Source of the DNA: Drosophila miranda
Taxonomy: Eukaryota; Arthropoda; Insecta; Diptera; Drosophilidae
Reading direction: 5' to 3'
DNA: 64,000 bases
Assembly: GCF_003369915.1 (NCBI RefSeq)
Contig: NC_046675.1
Coordinates: 30,938,001 to 31,002,000 of the forward strand
The first letter of the stretch is position 1, and every line of letters starts with the position of its first letter. Both the position numbers and the translations under genes were made by a program. Below are positions 34,099-45,744 of this stretch, piece by piece. The notes beneath the pieces were generated by a model. That model did not search any database. It saw only the letters and a list, made by a program, of their open reading frames with translations, and had not been told where the DNA came from.

Positions 34099-37000
34099 AT
34101 GGTAAGTTTTGCTGCGGCAAATAGTGAAAATAGAAGATATAAAGTGAACTCGGATAAACTAAAAGAATTGATTATCTTGATCTGTTTAATGGATGGACGG
34201 TACTAAAAAGTATTTTGGTGGAATTGCATATTGATGCGATGTGTTTTTTTATGATGAGATTACCATGCACCACTCTGAGACTAGAAATAGTTGATGTGGA
34301 TTATGGTTCACTGAACAACGTTGAAAATATGTTTAAATATTTAGTGCAAACGCGCTGTGCACTTCAGATAATGTACAAATGAAGCGCTTTTCGCGAAAAT
34401 TGTATTTTCTATAGCCACGTGTGCGACATAACCTCAAAGCAAATTCTGATTTTCGTTTTTTTCTTTTTGCTTGCAGTCTCATCGTAAGTTCTCCGCGCCT
34501 CGTCATGGCTCCATGGCCTTCTACCCCAAGAAGCGCTCAGCACGCCATCGTGGAAAGGTTAAGGCTTTCCCCAAGGATGATGCCAGCAAGCCCGTTCATC
34601 TGACTTGCTTCATCGGCTACAAGGCCGGTATGACCCACATTGTGCGTGAGGCTGACCGTCCTGGTTCCAGTAAGTATACTTTTTTTTTAAATGTGTTTTA
34701 AGAATCGATTTTCATGATGATAAAAGGTAAAAAATTTATGGTTAGAAACTGTATGATCAACCGTGATTATTACTTTACTAGGGCGGACTGACTAAACCTC
34801 ATCCAAATCCTCGTTTTATCCACTGCTGTTGCACGTGTCTAAACCAAACATTATTTTGTTTACCATTTTGCAGAGATTAACAAGAAGGAGGTCGTTGAGG
34901 CCGTCACCGTTCTGGAGACCCCACCCATGATTGTGGTTGGTGCCGTCGGTTATATCGAGACTCCATTCGGTCTGCGTGCTTTGGTCAATGTTTGGGCCCA
35001 GCATCTGTCCGAGGAGTGCCGTCGTCGCTTCTACAAGAACTGGTATGTATCTCCTCCCACGTGGGTACAGTTTATCCATGCCGCCGCCATTTTGTTTTTG
35101 TACGAGTGTGCACACATGCGCAGACACGTGCAACTGCTGACCTGAATGATGATACGATGGTACCTGAATGAGCAAAATTCTTGTTGAGAAACCTTCTACC
35201 ATCTGCTGCCTTCCTTCTGATCGGTCTCGTAGAGAACCACGTGTCGTGTATGCTGCGCGTGTGTGTGTGCGCGCTTTTGGATGGACCTTTTTATAGTGTA
35301 TTTCCTTGAGAAACCTTACTAAATGCAAAACTCATATCATAAAGTTCTTCGATCAGTACGCTGAGAGAGCTTTTTAAATCACTGAACGTCGTGTGAGCTG
35401 TCAAGTTGAGTTTGATCCTTGTGATCTTTGTTTTACTCGAAGAACTTGTCGAGTGAGCACGACATGGAAGACTGCATCTCCGCTCGCCTTTACGATTGCG
35501 ATGAGGTGCACTTCCTGTTCTATTTCTCCCCTCCCGAATGACACAGCAGCTAAGAAGTTGGGGTGCACTGAAAACCCAATGGATTCTCTTGTTTCTGACT
35601 GCATCTACAACTTGACCATAATCATATCTCAGGTACAAGAGCAAGAAGAAGGCCTTCACCAAGACCAGCAAGAAGTGGACCGATGATCTTGGAAAGAAGA
35701 GCATCGAGAATGACTTCCGCAAGATGCTGCGTTACTGCAAGGTCATCCGTGTGATTGCCCACTCGCAGGTAAATATCACCCTTTTATTGTATTGACACTC
35801 CTTGATCGTACGACGTCCTTGGCCTTGTTGCGCCATCTGTGCTGGGTCCTTTTGGGGGCTTGGCCGTTTGGTGCGCCTGGCCTAAAAAGCATTCACGCTG
35901 TGTCTCTCGATGCACAGTTAAGGAATGCAACGTCGCAGATGAACCTGCCCCTCGGGTGGCGGGCGCTTGATATATTCCAGTAACGGTGCGCAGCCGCTCA
36001 GGCTATGATCGCTCGGTTAAACCATATCACGTACAGTCCCCCAACCTCTTTAATATTCATGGGAATGGAAGGAGCTAATCAAAGTATTTCGTTTGTTTTC
36101 TCGTTTAGATCCGCTTGATTAAGCAGCGTCAAAAGAAGGCTCACATCATGGAGATCCAGCTGAACGGTGGCTCCATCGAGGACAAGGTCAAGTGGGCCCG
36201 TGAGCACTTGGAGAAGCCCATCCAGGTCAGCAATGTGTTCGGTCAGGATGAGATGATCGATTGCGTTGGCGTGACCAAGGGTAAGGGTTTCAAGGGTGTC
36301 ACCTCGCGTTGGCACACCAAGAAGCTGCCCCGCAAGACGCACAAGGGTCTGCGCAAGGTCGCCTGTATCGGTGCCTGGCATCCGTCCCGTGTGTCCACCA
36401 CTGTGGCACGTGCCGGTCAGAAGGGTTACCACCACCGTACCGAGATCAACAAGAAGATCTACCGCATTGGTGCTGGCATCCACACCAAGGATGGCAAGGT
36501 AAAGCAGCATTCTTTTTCCCCTTTTGACCCACATATAATAGACAATATTTGCACCCGGCTGTTTCTCGTCTCCTGTGGCAATGATGATAAAAAACTAAAA
36601 ATATTATACGACATCGAAAACAAACAAAACCTTGATATACCATGATATCTATAATGATAGGACTGAGAACACAGACAGACAGAACAGCGTGGGGTACAGT
36701 TTGTCCTTTCCAATCCCACTCACTATCCCTGTTGTGTGCCAAAGACTAACGCAAATTTTTACCCTCTTTTCAATTGTAGGTCATCAAGAACAACGCCTCC
36801 ACCGAGTACGATCTGACCGATAAGAGCATCACCCCCATGGGTGGCTTCCCCCATTATGGTGAGGTCAACAACGACTTTGTCATGATCAAGGGCTGCTGCA
36901 TTGGCTCCAAGAAGCGCATCATCACCCTGCGCAAGTCCCTGCTGAAGCACACCAAGCGCTCGGCTCTGGAACAGATCAAGCTCAAGTTCATCGACACCTC

Positions 37001-37136
37001 GTCGAAGATGGGCCATGGTCGCTTCCAGACCCCAGCCGACAAGCTGGCCTTCATGGGTCCCCTCAAGAAGGATCGTCTCAAGGAGGAGGCTGCTGCCACC
37101 ACCAGTGCTGCTCCCGCCGCCGCCGCCACCGCCTAA
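34099..37136 (+). CDS. RpL3: Ribosomal protein uL3
   Basis: Exons are 34099-34101 (the ATG alone, before a GTAAGT donor), 34477-34669, 34874-35042, 35633-35768, 36109-36498 and 36780-37136; 415 residues, the usual length. The second exon begins [12 protein letters not shown]; family signatures are [23 protein letters not shown], the loop [32 protein letters not shown] that reaches the peptidyl transferase centre with its His (GAWHP), and [21 protein letters not shown]. An Ala-rich tail ends the protein. Intron sizes of 200-590 bases with C/D-box motifs suggest a snoRNA host gene. Poly(A) signal AATAAA at 37206. Confidence 0.97.
34245..34320 (+). ncRNA. Candidate C/D-box snoRNA in RpL3 intron 1
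   Basis: C box ATGATGA at 34251-34257, D' CTGA at 34275-34278, C'-like TGATGTG at 34292 and D box CTGA at 34311-34314. The terminal stem is weak, so this is a candidate only. Confidence 0.5.
34708..34797 (+). ncRNA. Candidate C/D-box snoRNA in RpL3 intron 2
   Basis: C box ATGATGA at 34714-34720 and D box CTGA at 34788-34791, about 78 bases apart. No convincing terminal stem is seen. Confidence 0.4.
35139..35226 (+). ncRNA. Candidate C/D-box snoRNA in RpL3 intron 3
   Basis: C box ATGATGA at 35146-35152, possible D' CTGA at 35164, D box CTGA at 35217-35220. GACC at 35139-35142 can pair with GGTC at 35223-35226 as a terminal stem. Confidence 0.6.
36573..36674 (+). ncRNA. Candidate C/D-box snoRNA in RpL3 intron 5
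   Basis: C box ATGATGA at 36581-36587, D box CTGA at 36663-36666. CTGTG at 36573-36577 pairs with CACAG at 36670-36674 outside the boxes. Confidence 0.6.
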
Positions 37137-37205
37137 TCCAAAATGAACTTTGTTGGTGTTTTGCCTGCCTCTACTACCGCCCTCTGCTGCGGTAGGGTAG
37201 CGCTC

Positions 37206-37211
37206 AATAAA
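37206..37211 (+). terminator. Poly(A) signal of RpL3
   Basis: AATAAA 70 bases after the stop codon. Confidence 0.75.
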
Positions 37212-37556
37212 AAGAGTTTTGATTACGCCTAAGCTAAATGTACAAATTTTTGTCAATGGGGGTCGTCGGGGTAGAATCAACTAATTTTAAGAAAAGATTG
37301 TGCACTCAGTTTCCTTGTGAAATTACACATTTCCTTTACCCAGAGGATTGGCGGAAACTAAACGCAACTGGATAATAATATAAGTCAAGATATAGCGACT
37401 CTTGGAATCGTGTAACTACAATAGATCTCATGATAAATAAAACCTTTAAGGATTTGAGTACATGTTAGCACTTTATATCTGCAGAAGCATTGGATTACAT
37501 ATTCAGATGAGTTTGATCAACGATCGTCATTGCACTCGGTTTGTTCGTGACATTTC

Positions 37557-38417
37557 CTAGAACACCTTGATGCCAGCGACCACCTTCTCGTTGTCGTAGA
37601 TCTCCTTGGCGTAGCACAGATTGGGGAAATCGAAGGCGGCACCGTAGCGGTTCTTGCATCCCGTGGTGGCCTTCTCTCCCGGAGTGTACACGGGTTGGCC
37701 GATGATGTTCGATGTGGCAAAATTACAGGTGAGCACAAAGTGGTTGTAGAAGTCGCGGGAGAAGCGCACAGCAGCACATCCCACGTGGGTGTTCTTCTCG
37801 GCCACGGCAATGGTGAACTTGGCCACATTCTTGTTGGGCAGCTCCTCGGGGAAGTTGGCCAGAATCTCGGGGGTGGCATTCGAACGCTCGGCGAACCAGT
37901 TCTCGATCTGCTCCTTCAAGATCTCCGCATCCGTGTACTCGGACTCAGCTCCGCTGTAGCTGAAGATTACATTGTTCTGGCCGGCATAGGCAAAGCGCTC
38001 CGTGCTGCGGCACTTGTCGGTTATGGACTCGCAGGTCCTCACGTTGTACGAGGCGAGGTGGGCCAGTTCTTCGCACCACGACATCTTGGCCATGCGCACC
38101 GCCTTGGGCAGGTTCTCGATGGTACCACCAGCCACATTGTTCCGCAGTTCGTTGAAAAGCGTGAGGATGAGCTTGTGATGGGGTTCGATTTTGATTTCGC
38201 GCACATCCTTGGGGCAATCAACACTGAAGTTCTAAGAGGAGAGGGAGATGATTGGAGGAAGAAGATTACACGAAGGTTTAATTGTACTTACTCCTTTATT
38301 GTGGCAGGCCACGTGCTTGTCCAGACATGTGGGCAGGGCGCAGTAGTCGACCCCAAAGGCAGAGTCGTACAAAACGCAGGCAAGAAGCAGGAGCGCAACT
38401 ATCTTCGTAAAGGCCAT
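37557..38417 (-). CDS. Secreted antigen-5-like CAP/SCP protein, - strand copy
   Basis: Exons (-) are 38417-38292 and 38231-37557, 266 residues. A signal peptide (MAFTKIVALLLLACVL...) leads to VDYCALPTC, the usual first mature residues of the fly antigen-5 group. The CAP domain follows with EELAHLASYN, the repeated Cys pairs, HVGCAAVRF and VLTCNFATSNIIGQPVY. Function of these secreted proteins in flies is largely unknown; relatives occur in venom and in reproductive tissue. The second exon is almost identical to that of the divergent copy at 38695, with one amino-acid change (EPHHKL versus EPHRKL) and a different stop codon. A TATA-like TATAAAAA is upstream at about 38470-38477. Confidence 0.92.
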
Positions 38418-38634
38418 TTGAATTGCTTGGTCTTGGAACGAGACTGGCAAAACTTATCTGAATGGCCAGTTTTTATAGCGGAGCGGCACTGGTGGCGCTG
38501 ACGCATCCAGATAATAGCCAAATCCAATTGTCATAACTATTTGTTACATTCGCTGGAAAACAGAATAGAGAAACATTCTGCATACAAGAAACAGCTGCCC
38601 ATTAGCCAGTCCAAGGAGAGGTTTGTGGTCTTCC

Positions 38635-38671
38635 TATAAATAGGAAGCACTCCGCTGGTGGGACTTCAGTT
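38635..38671 (+). promoter_or_regulatory. TATA box and initiator of the + strand CAP gene
   Basis: TATAAATA from 38635 and TTCAGTT with A at 38668, 33 bases apart. Confidence 0.75.
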
Positions 38672-38694
38672 GGAATCCAACAGCGGACATCAAT

Positions 38695-39548
38695 ATGAAG
38701 ACTTATCTCATTGTGCTTGCTGCGATCCTAGGAGCTGCCATCGCCGTCGACTACTGTGCACTGCCCACCTGCATGGACAAGCACGTGGCCTGCAATAATA
38801 AAGGAGTAAGTGCCAGACGCTAGAACCAGTTAGTCCACTTTCCAATCCATCAATCCCTCCCCTCCCCTCTTAGAACTTCAGTGTTGATTGCCCCAAGGAT
38901 GTGCGCGAAATCAAAATCGAGCCCCATCGCAAGCTCATCCTCACGCTCTTCAACGAACTGCGGAACAACGTGGCTGGTGGTACCATCGAGAACCTGCCCA
39001 AGGCGGTGCGCATGGCCAAGATGTCGTGGTGCGAAGAACTGGCCCACCTCGCCTCGTACAACGTGAGGACCTGCGAGTCCATAACCGACAAGTGCCGCAG
39101 CACGGAGCGCTTTGCCTATGCCGGCCAGAACAATGTCATCTTCAGCTACAGCGGAGCTGAGTCCGAGTACACGGATGCGGAGATCTTGAAGGAGCAGATC
39201 GAGAACTGGTTCGCCGAGCGTTCGAATGCCACCCCCGAGATTCTGGCCAACTTCCCCGAGGAGCTGCCCAACAAGAATGTGGCCAAGTTCACCATTGCCG
39301 TGGCCGAGAAGAACACCCACGTGGGATGTGCTGCTGTGCGCTTCTCCCGCGACTTCTACAACCACTTTGTGCTCACCTGTAATTTTGCCACATCGAACAT
39401 CATCGGCCAACCCGTGTACACTCCGGGAGAGAAGGCCACCACGGGATGCAAGAACCGCTACGGTGCCGCCTTCGATTTCCCCAATCTGTGCTACGCCAAG
39501 GAGATCTATGACAACGAGAAGGTGGTCGCTGGCATCAAGGTGTTCTGA
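38695..39548 (+). CDS. Secreted antigen-5-like CAP/SCP protein, + strand copy
   Basis: Exons are 38695-38805 and 38874-39548, 261 residues. The signal peptide (MKTYLIVLAAILGAAIA) differs from that of the - strand copy, but the mature part starts the same way, VDYCALPTCMDKH. The second exon encodes the CAP domain and matches the other copy over 215 residues with one difference. Introns of the two copies (60 and 68 bases) differ in sequence although both are phase 0 and in the same place. AATAAA follows at 39631. Head-to-head arrangement with 277 bases between start codons. Confidence 0.92.
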
Positions 39549-39691
39549 GGATACTTGAGCTATCGCTGCTTTGTTTGGTCGCTTTATTTGATTTAAGATT
39601 TTCTGAAGGTGCAAAATGCAAAGAATGTGGAATAAATTCCCTGCACAGAAAAAATAACGTCTTTTTGGGCAATCAGCTGATCTGCAAATGA

Positions 39692-41107
<1,416 letters not shown>

Positions 41108-41152
41108 ATTTGTGGTTTAATAATGAACTTTTCTGTTGTACAATTACGAATG

Positions 41153-43367
41153 TTATTTCTTTTGGAATGCAGCATTGATGGCCTGCATCTCGGTGCCGGT
41201 GAACTGTAGCACCGCCGAGATGGCATTCAGCATGTGCCGCTTGCCATCGGCATCCTTCGTCACAATGTAGCTGATGATGACGTTCTTCAGATACTCCAGA
41301 TTGGCGCCCTCGCGTGTCTTGCAACGTTCGAGTCTGGGCAAAGAAAAAGTAGCTTAAAAGAAGTCCTGGCCAAAGGACAGAGTACTGTTCTCACCTGTCC
41401 ACCTGCTCCTCCAGGCATTCAATCTTCTCATGCATCTCCTGCTGCGAAGTCACCTTATCCTGTATGGCCTTTCGCAGCGTGGATTCCGCAGAATATTTGC
41501 CCTTTCGGAGCGCTGTGATTTCGATGTCCTTGCGGGCCAGCTCGTTGGCATAGTGCAGCATGTGGCAGTTCTCGCCTAGGGATAATTTCTTGGATTTCAC
41601 CTGCAGCCTGCGATCGCGTTCCCGTTGCTCGCTCTCCACCTCCACGCTGTCGCCATCGGAGGAGTAGTTATAGGACTCGGCAGCCGTGTCTAGAGAGAGA
41701 GCGGGCAGAGCACTGCAGGCGCCGCTACCACCGGCTGTATGAAATACCTCAAATGAGGTCTGCAGCGTCTTGATCTCCTGCTCCTTCTCGTCGAGAAGCT
41801 GCAGGGATCTCTGTCGTTGCTTCTGCAGCAGCTGCTCCAGCTCGTTGAGCTTGCAGCGCGTCTCGTTCTCGAGCTCTGCCTTGGCCTCCTGCCATTTGGT
41901 GCGCTCGTTCTTCAGGGCCTGCCTCAGCTTGTCCCCCTGCTGCTTGAGCTCCTGCTCCGACTCGTCAATGTTTCGGTTGAGCACTTGCACCTTCTCCTGC
42001 AGCGTCTGGATGTGCGACTGTTGCAGCTGGATTTTTTGTTCGAGCAGCTGGCGCTGCTGTTTGCCAGCCTCCAGCATTTTCTGTACACCGTGGAGCTGCT
42101 GCTCGCATTGCACATGACTTTCGGACGATGACGACGACGTTGCATGGGTGCCCAGGGAGAGAATCTCATTGAGATCGATCGGATTGGTAGAGCGGGCATT
42201 GGCAGTGGTGAGCAGCTTCTTCAGGCGTACGATTTCATCCACCAATGTGGCAGTATCCACATCATCACTGAGAGCCCTCAGAGGGGGGGCCGGGCGGGAT
42301 TGGGCCTGCTCTAAGTCCTGCAGCTGCTGCTTGAGTGCATGGATGCTGTCTTGATCCTGCTGACGCAGTCGGTCATAGCTGCCCACAGTGGTGCTCAGCT
42401 CGGCAAGGCGTGCCTCCAAATTGGCCACACGACCTTCGTGTAGAGCCGCCTGTTTGCGGCTCTGCTCCTCGGCCCGCAGAACCCTCCGCTGCTCCTGGTT
42501 AATGGCCACCGCATGCTGTTCCTTCAGTTGCTGCATCTCCTGGCGCACCTGGTGCAGCAGGGAGGCGTTATCCGTGTTGTTGGCAACGGCTGCATGTTCG
42601 GCCTTGGCCTGAAATTGCCTTAGCTGATTCTTGGCCTCCTTGAGCTGCGCCTGCAGATCGCGAAGGCGACTGTTCTCGGCCTCGTTGCTGGCGAACTGCG
42701 TCTTAAAGTTGTTCAGCTGCATCTCGATGTTGTCCTTGAGGTGCCTTTCGTCTGCGTAGAGCTTCTGGAGCTCGCGAATCATCAGCATTTGGTTATTGGT
42801 CTCCTTTTCGCGCTCTTGCCGCTCTATGATCCACCTGGCTTTGACCTCATCGACATCGCTCTTGGCCTTGGCGGCCTGTTCCTTGGCCTTGGCATGCAGC
42901 TCCTGTATGCTCTGCTCCTTTTGGGCAATCTGGCTGCGCAGCTGCTTCTTGTCCGCCTGGAAGGAGGCTTCCATTCGAGACTTTTCCGCCGACAGGGTGG
43001 CCAGCGAGTTCATCAACGTGATGATCTGAGTTTGCAGCTGTCCCTCAGCCGAGGGAGAAGCACCCTCTGCCCCATCGGTGGAGTCTGTACTGGCGGTGCC
43101 ATTTACATTTGCAGGATCCGCATCCTTGGCGGGAGATCCTGCACTTGTGGCCTCTGCATGGGCAGCCAAACTCGTCTCCAGGGCTTCCTTTTCCTTTATC
43201 AGACCCTTGTAGGCCGTAACCACATCTGCAAGAAAATAAGTCCCATTGATTTACCTTCATGTTTAGCAATTGTTGACTCATTTACCTTTGAGTCGCTTCT
43301 CGTAGCGAATAAGCTGCTCTTTCTGTGTGCTGACCAGGGACTCCAGCTCCCTCTGGCGCTTCTCCAT
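41153..43367 (-). CDS. GCC88: GRIP-domain golgin, GCC88 (GCC1) ortholog
   Basis: Exons (-) are 43367-43286, 43225-41395 and 41333-41153, 697 residues. Nearly the whole chain is coiled coil, rich in Glu, Gln and Leu. The N-terminus (TQKEQLIRYEKRLKDVVTAYKGL) matches human GCC1, as do SRMEASFQADKKQL and ELARKDIEITALRKGKYS. The C-terminus is a GRIP domain: REGANLEYLKNVIISYI ... RHMLNAISAVLQFTGTEM, with the Tyr that contacts the GTPase Arl1. It should tether vesicles at the trans-Golgi. Both introns join cleanly (phase 1 and 2). Fly GRIP proteins include cbs and CG10703; which of these names belongs to this ortholog I cannot say. Confidence 0.88.
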
Positions 43368-43671
43368 CTTAACGTATGGTGAGAAATTACTTTAAACGCT
43401 TTCAATTAATATAAAAACTTGATTTATTTCTCTTTCGTGGCATTTTTTTCGCATTTTGCAATCAACAAAATCTTAACAGCTGTTCTTCAGCTGAACCCAG
43501 ACTGCAAACTTGTTGCATTTGGTTTGCACCTAAATTTAGCCTAATTACTGTGATTTAAGAAGTGTCAACTTGTTGTGTTTGATCTACAACTAAAATTAGC
43601 CTAATTACAGTGATTTAAATTTAACAACGTTTTTTATAATAAACTTAAATAAAATTGAGTTGAATTAGCGG

Positions 43672-44559
43672 TTATTCGTTGGCCTGCTCATCCTTCATCA
43701 TTTCTGCTATCAAACGCTTGCGCTCTTCGGCCTGTCGAAGCTTGCGCATAACCAAGTCCTCATAGTCCAGCGGAGAATTGTTGCTGGCTGCTGTCGAAGC
43801 ACTCCGCTTCTCCTCGGCCGGCGGTGTTACCCACTCAAAGTGCAGAGGATTGGAGGAGTCGCCCTTCTCATAGGCCAGGATCATGTCGCAGGCTTCGCGC
43901 GTAGTCAGCTCCACCATGGCGCGTCCGCCTCTTTTGGTATTCATCACCAGGGCCACCACCTCGCCGTATTTCTTGAGAAACTTTAGCAACTTCTCTTGGC
44001 TATAGTCACCCTTATCGGTCTTCCACTTGATCTTGATGCGGTGCTGGGCGGAGTCGAATGTGGCCTGCTGCGGCTTGTGCTTCTCCGCATAGGTGCGCTG
44101 CAGCTGCTCCTTCATGGCCTGCTGCTCCTCCTCCAGCAGCTTAGATCCTTCACGGCGCAGACGCTCGATTTGCTCCTGCAGCACGTCCTCATCACTCTTG
44201 CGCACGGTGCTGTACGGTTGGCTGGAATGGAGCTTGTGCAGGGCCGCCTGTTCGCGCTCCTCCAGCTCTTGCTTCAGTTTCTGGCGTTTACTGTCCAACT
44301 GTTTGCTCCGCAGCTCGGCGGCCTTTTTCGCCCTGAGCACCTTGTCATAGGCAGCTCGGGCGGTGTCATCTGTGAGGATACCCAGGGCCTTGGACAACTC
44401 ATGGAAGCGTTCGGCCGCCTGCGGATTGTCGGGATTCTTGTCCGGATGGCAGTCAAGGGCGCGCTTTCGATACGCTTTCCGTATTTCATTCTGCTCGGCC
44501 TCGATGGATATTCCAAGTAGATCGTACAGATTAATGTCGCTAAACTTTTTGCTGGACAT
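43672..44559 (-). CDS. CG17187: DnaJ-RRM protein, DNAJC17 type
   Basis: Intronless, 295 residues from ATG at 44559 (MSSKKFSDINLYDLLG). J domain at about 10-75 with HPD in LDCHPDKNPDNPQAAERF, a long Arg/Glu/Gln coiled coil at 85-165, then an RRM at about 170-245 (RIKIKWKTDKG, YGEVVALVMNTKRGGRAMVEL). This layout is that of DNAJC17, which associates with spliceosomes. A Lys/Glu-rich tail ends it. It is divergent to Dph3, with 197 bases between the start codons. Confidence 0.93.
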   Translation of the reverse strand: MSSKKFSDINLYDLLGISIEAEQNEIRKAYRKRALDCHPDKNPDNPQAAERFHELSKALGILTDDTARAAYDKVLRAKKAAELRSKQLDSKRQKLKQELEEREQAALHKLHSSQPYSTVRKSDEDVLQEQIERLRREGSKLLEEEQQAMKEQLQRTYAEKHKPQQATFDSAQHRIKIKWKTDKGDYSQEKLLKFLKKYGEVVALVMNTKRGGRAMVELTTREACDMILAYEKGDSSNPLHFEWVTPPAEEKRSASTAASNNSPLDYEDLVMRKLRQAEERKRLIAEMMKDEQANE

Positions 44560-44756
44560 TTTCACGATTTCAACCGGCGAGGAAATAAAAATACAGCAAT
44601 TTGTCGGGTACTAAGGGACGCTCGATCAGCTGTTCATTGGACCAAGTTGGCAGCTCCGCGGCCACAACGTGTGCCTGTTTGTTTGGCGTGGATTTCTGTT
44701 CAAGCGGGCGGAAATTTCCCAGACTATGAATCAATTGCATTGGCGACTCTGACGCG

Positions 44757-45160
44757 ATGAGCATCTACCACGACGAGGTGGAAATCGAGGATTTCGAATA
44801 CGACGAGGAGGAGGAGATGTACTACTATCCCTGTCCCTGCGGCGATCGATTTCAGATATCCAAGGTAACCGCCTCGTATGCGCAACATACAACAAAAACA
44901 CAACCCAATACAATACTAATTTGATAATCAATGCCCCTGGCAGGAGGAGCTAATCGAGGGCGAGGAGGTGGCCACCTGCCCCAGCTGTTCCCTCATTATA
45001 AAAGTCATCTACGATCCGGTAAGGCGTAGCCAATAGACAGACCCCTTAATTCCAGTGAATTTCAATGCGATCTTAATTTCAGGAAATGTTCAAAGCGGAA
45101 GAGGACGAGGAAACAGCCCTCAATGAGAAACTGAGCGAATTGAAGCTGGAAAAGAACTAA
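44757..45160 (+). CDS. Dph3: Diphthamide biosynthesis protein 3 (CSL zinc protein)
   Basis: Exons are 44757-44864, 44944-45018 and 45083-45160, 86 residues. [18 protein letters not shown] is the acidic start shared by the family; the CSL-type zinc site is [13 protein letters not shown] and [14 protein letters not shown] (four Cys). Dph3 passes electrons to the Dph1-Dph2 iron-sulfur enzyme in diphthamide formation on eEF2 and also serves Elongator. Introns are phase 0. It is too finely split for a single long frame. Confidence 0.95.
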
Positions 45161-45200
45161 GAGACAACTGGTCTGGCCATTTTTGTGTAATTAAATAGTT

Positions 45201-45206
<6 letters not shown>

Positions 45207-45233
<27 letters not shown>
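45207..45233. repeat. (TA)n microsatellite
   Basis: Uninterrupted TA units in the Dph3 3' region. Confidence 0.9.
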
Positions 45234-45744
45234 GGATTTTCTTTTAGTGTAAATAATACGTTGACTAGTGAACAGGGAATACATATTAATCAAGCTCTAG
45301 AATGTTGTTATTCGATTTGAAATAATTTATACATGGATATACATAGTAGATGTATATATCTAGAACAAAAAATATACCATTGCACCGATTGCTTTTCTTT
45401 TTGGTCTAAGCGCAATCAGTTCTCAATTTAAAGCAATAACCAATTTTGAAACAGAAACCAGGAACTATTTCGGTTAGTATGGGAGATACAGGGGGATACG
45501 GGGGGCACATACAATACATACAGTGTGGAAAGCAGTTGGAAAAATATATAACATACAGTCACATCACCACTTTCATCTTACGGTTTAGGAATTCGACTTA
45601 AAGTTAGGAATTAAATATTATTACGATCCTTCCATGCAATTAAACTTTTTTTTTTAGAGAGCGTGCTCGTTCAGTAAGTGAAAAGGAATGGCGCTGGTTG
45701 TTCCTCTTGTGGCATGTCTGAATCGTGTGTGTTTCGAGTGGATA
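45234..45744. other. 3' region between Dph3 and Arfaptin
   Basis: Between convergent genes; likely 3' UTRs. Contains a run of T near 45647-45655 and no frame I support. Confidence 0.45.

Noticed and set aside
35850-36036. Possible H/ACA snoRNA in RpL3 intron 4
   Set aside because: An ACA with a GATAT/ATATC hairpin base and an AGATGA box can be found, but spacing between box and hairpin is poor and no second hairpin is clear.
37695-39614. Long antisense frames of 268 and 254 codons in the CAP gene pair
   Set aside because: They mirror the near-identical second exons; codon bias of the sense strand leaves the antisense frame open.
42741-43382. 213-codon + strand frame
   Set aside because: Antisense of the GCC88 coiled coil, Leu-rich as expected from Glu/Lys/Gln codons read backwards.
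43996-44520. 174-codon + strand frame
   Set aside because: Antisense of DNAJC17.
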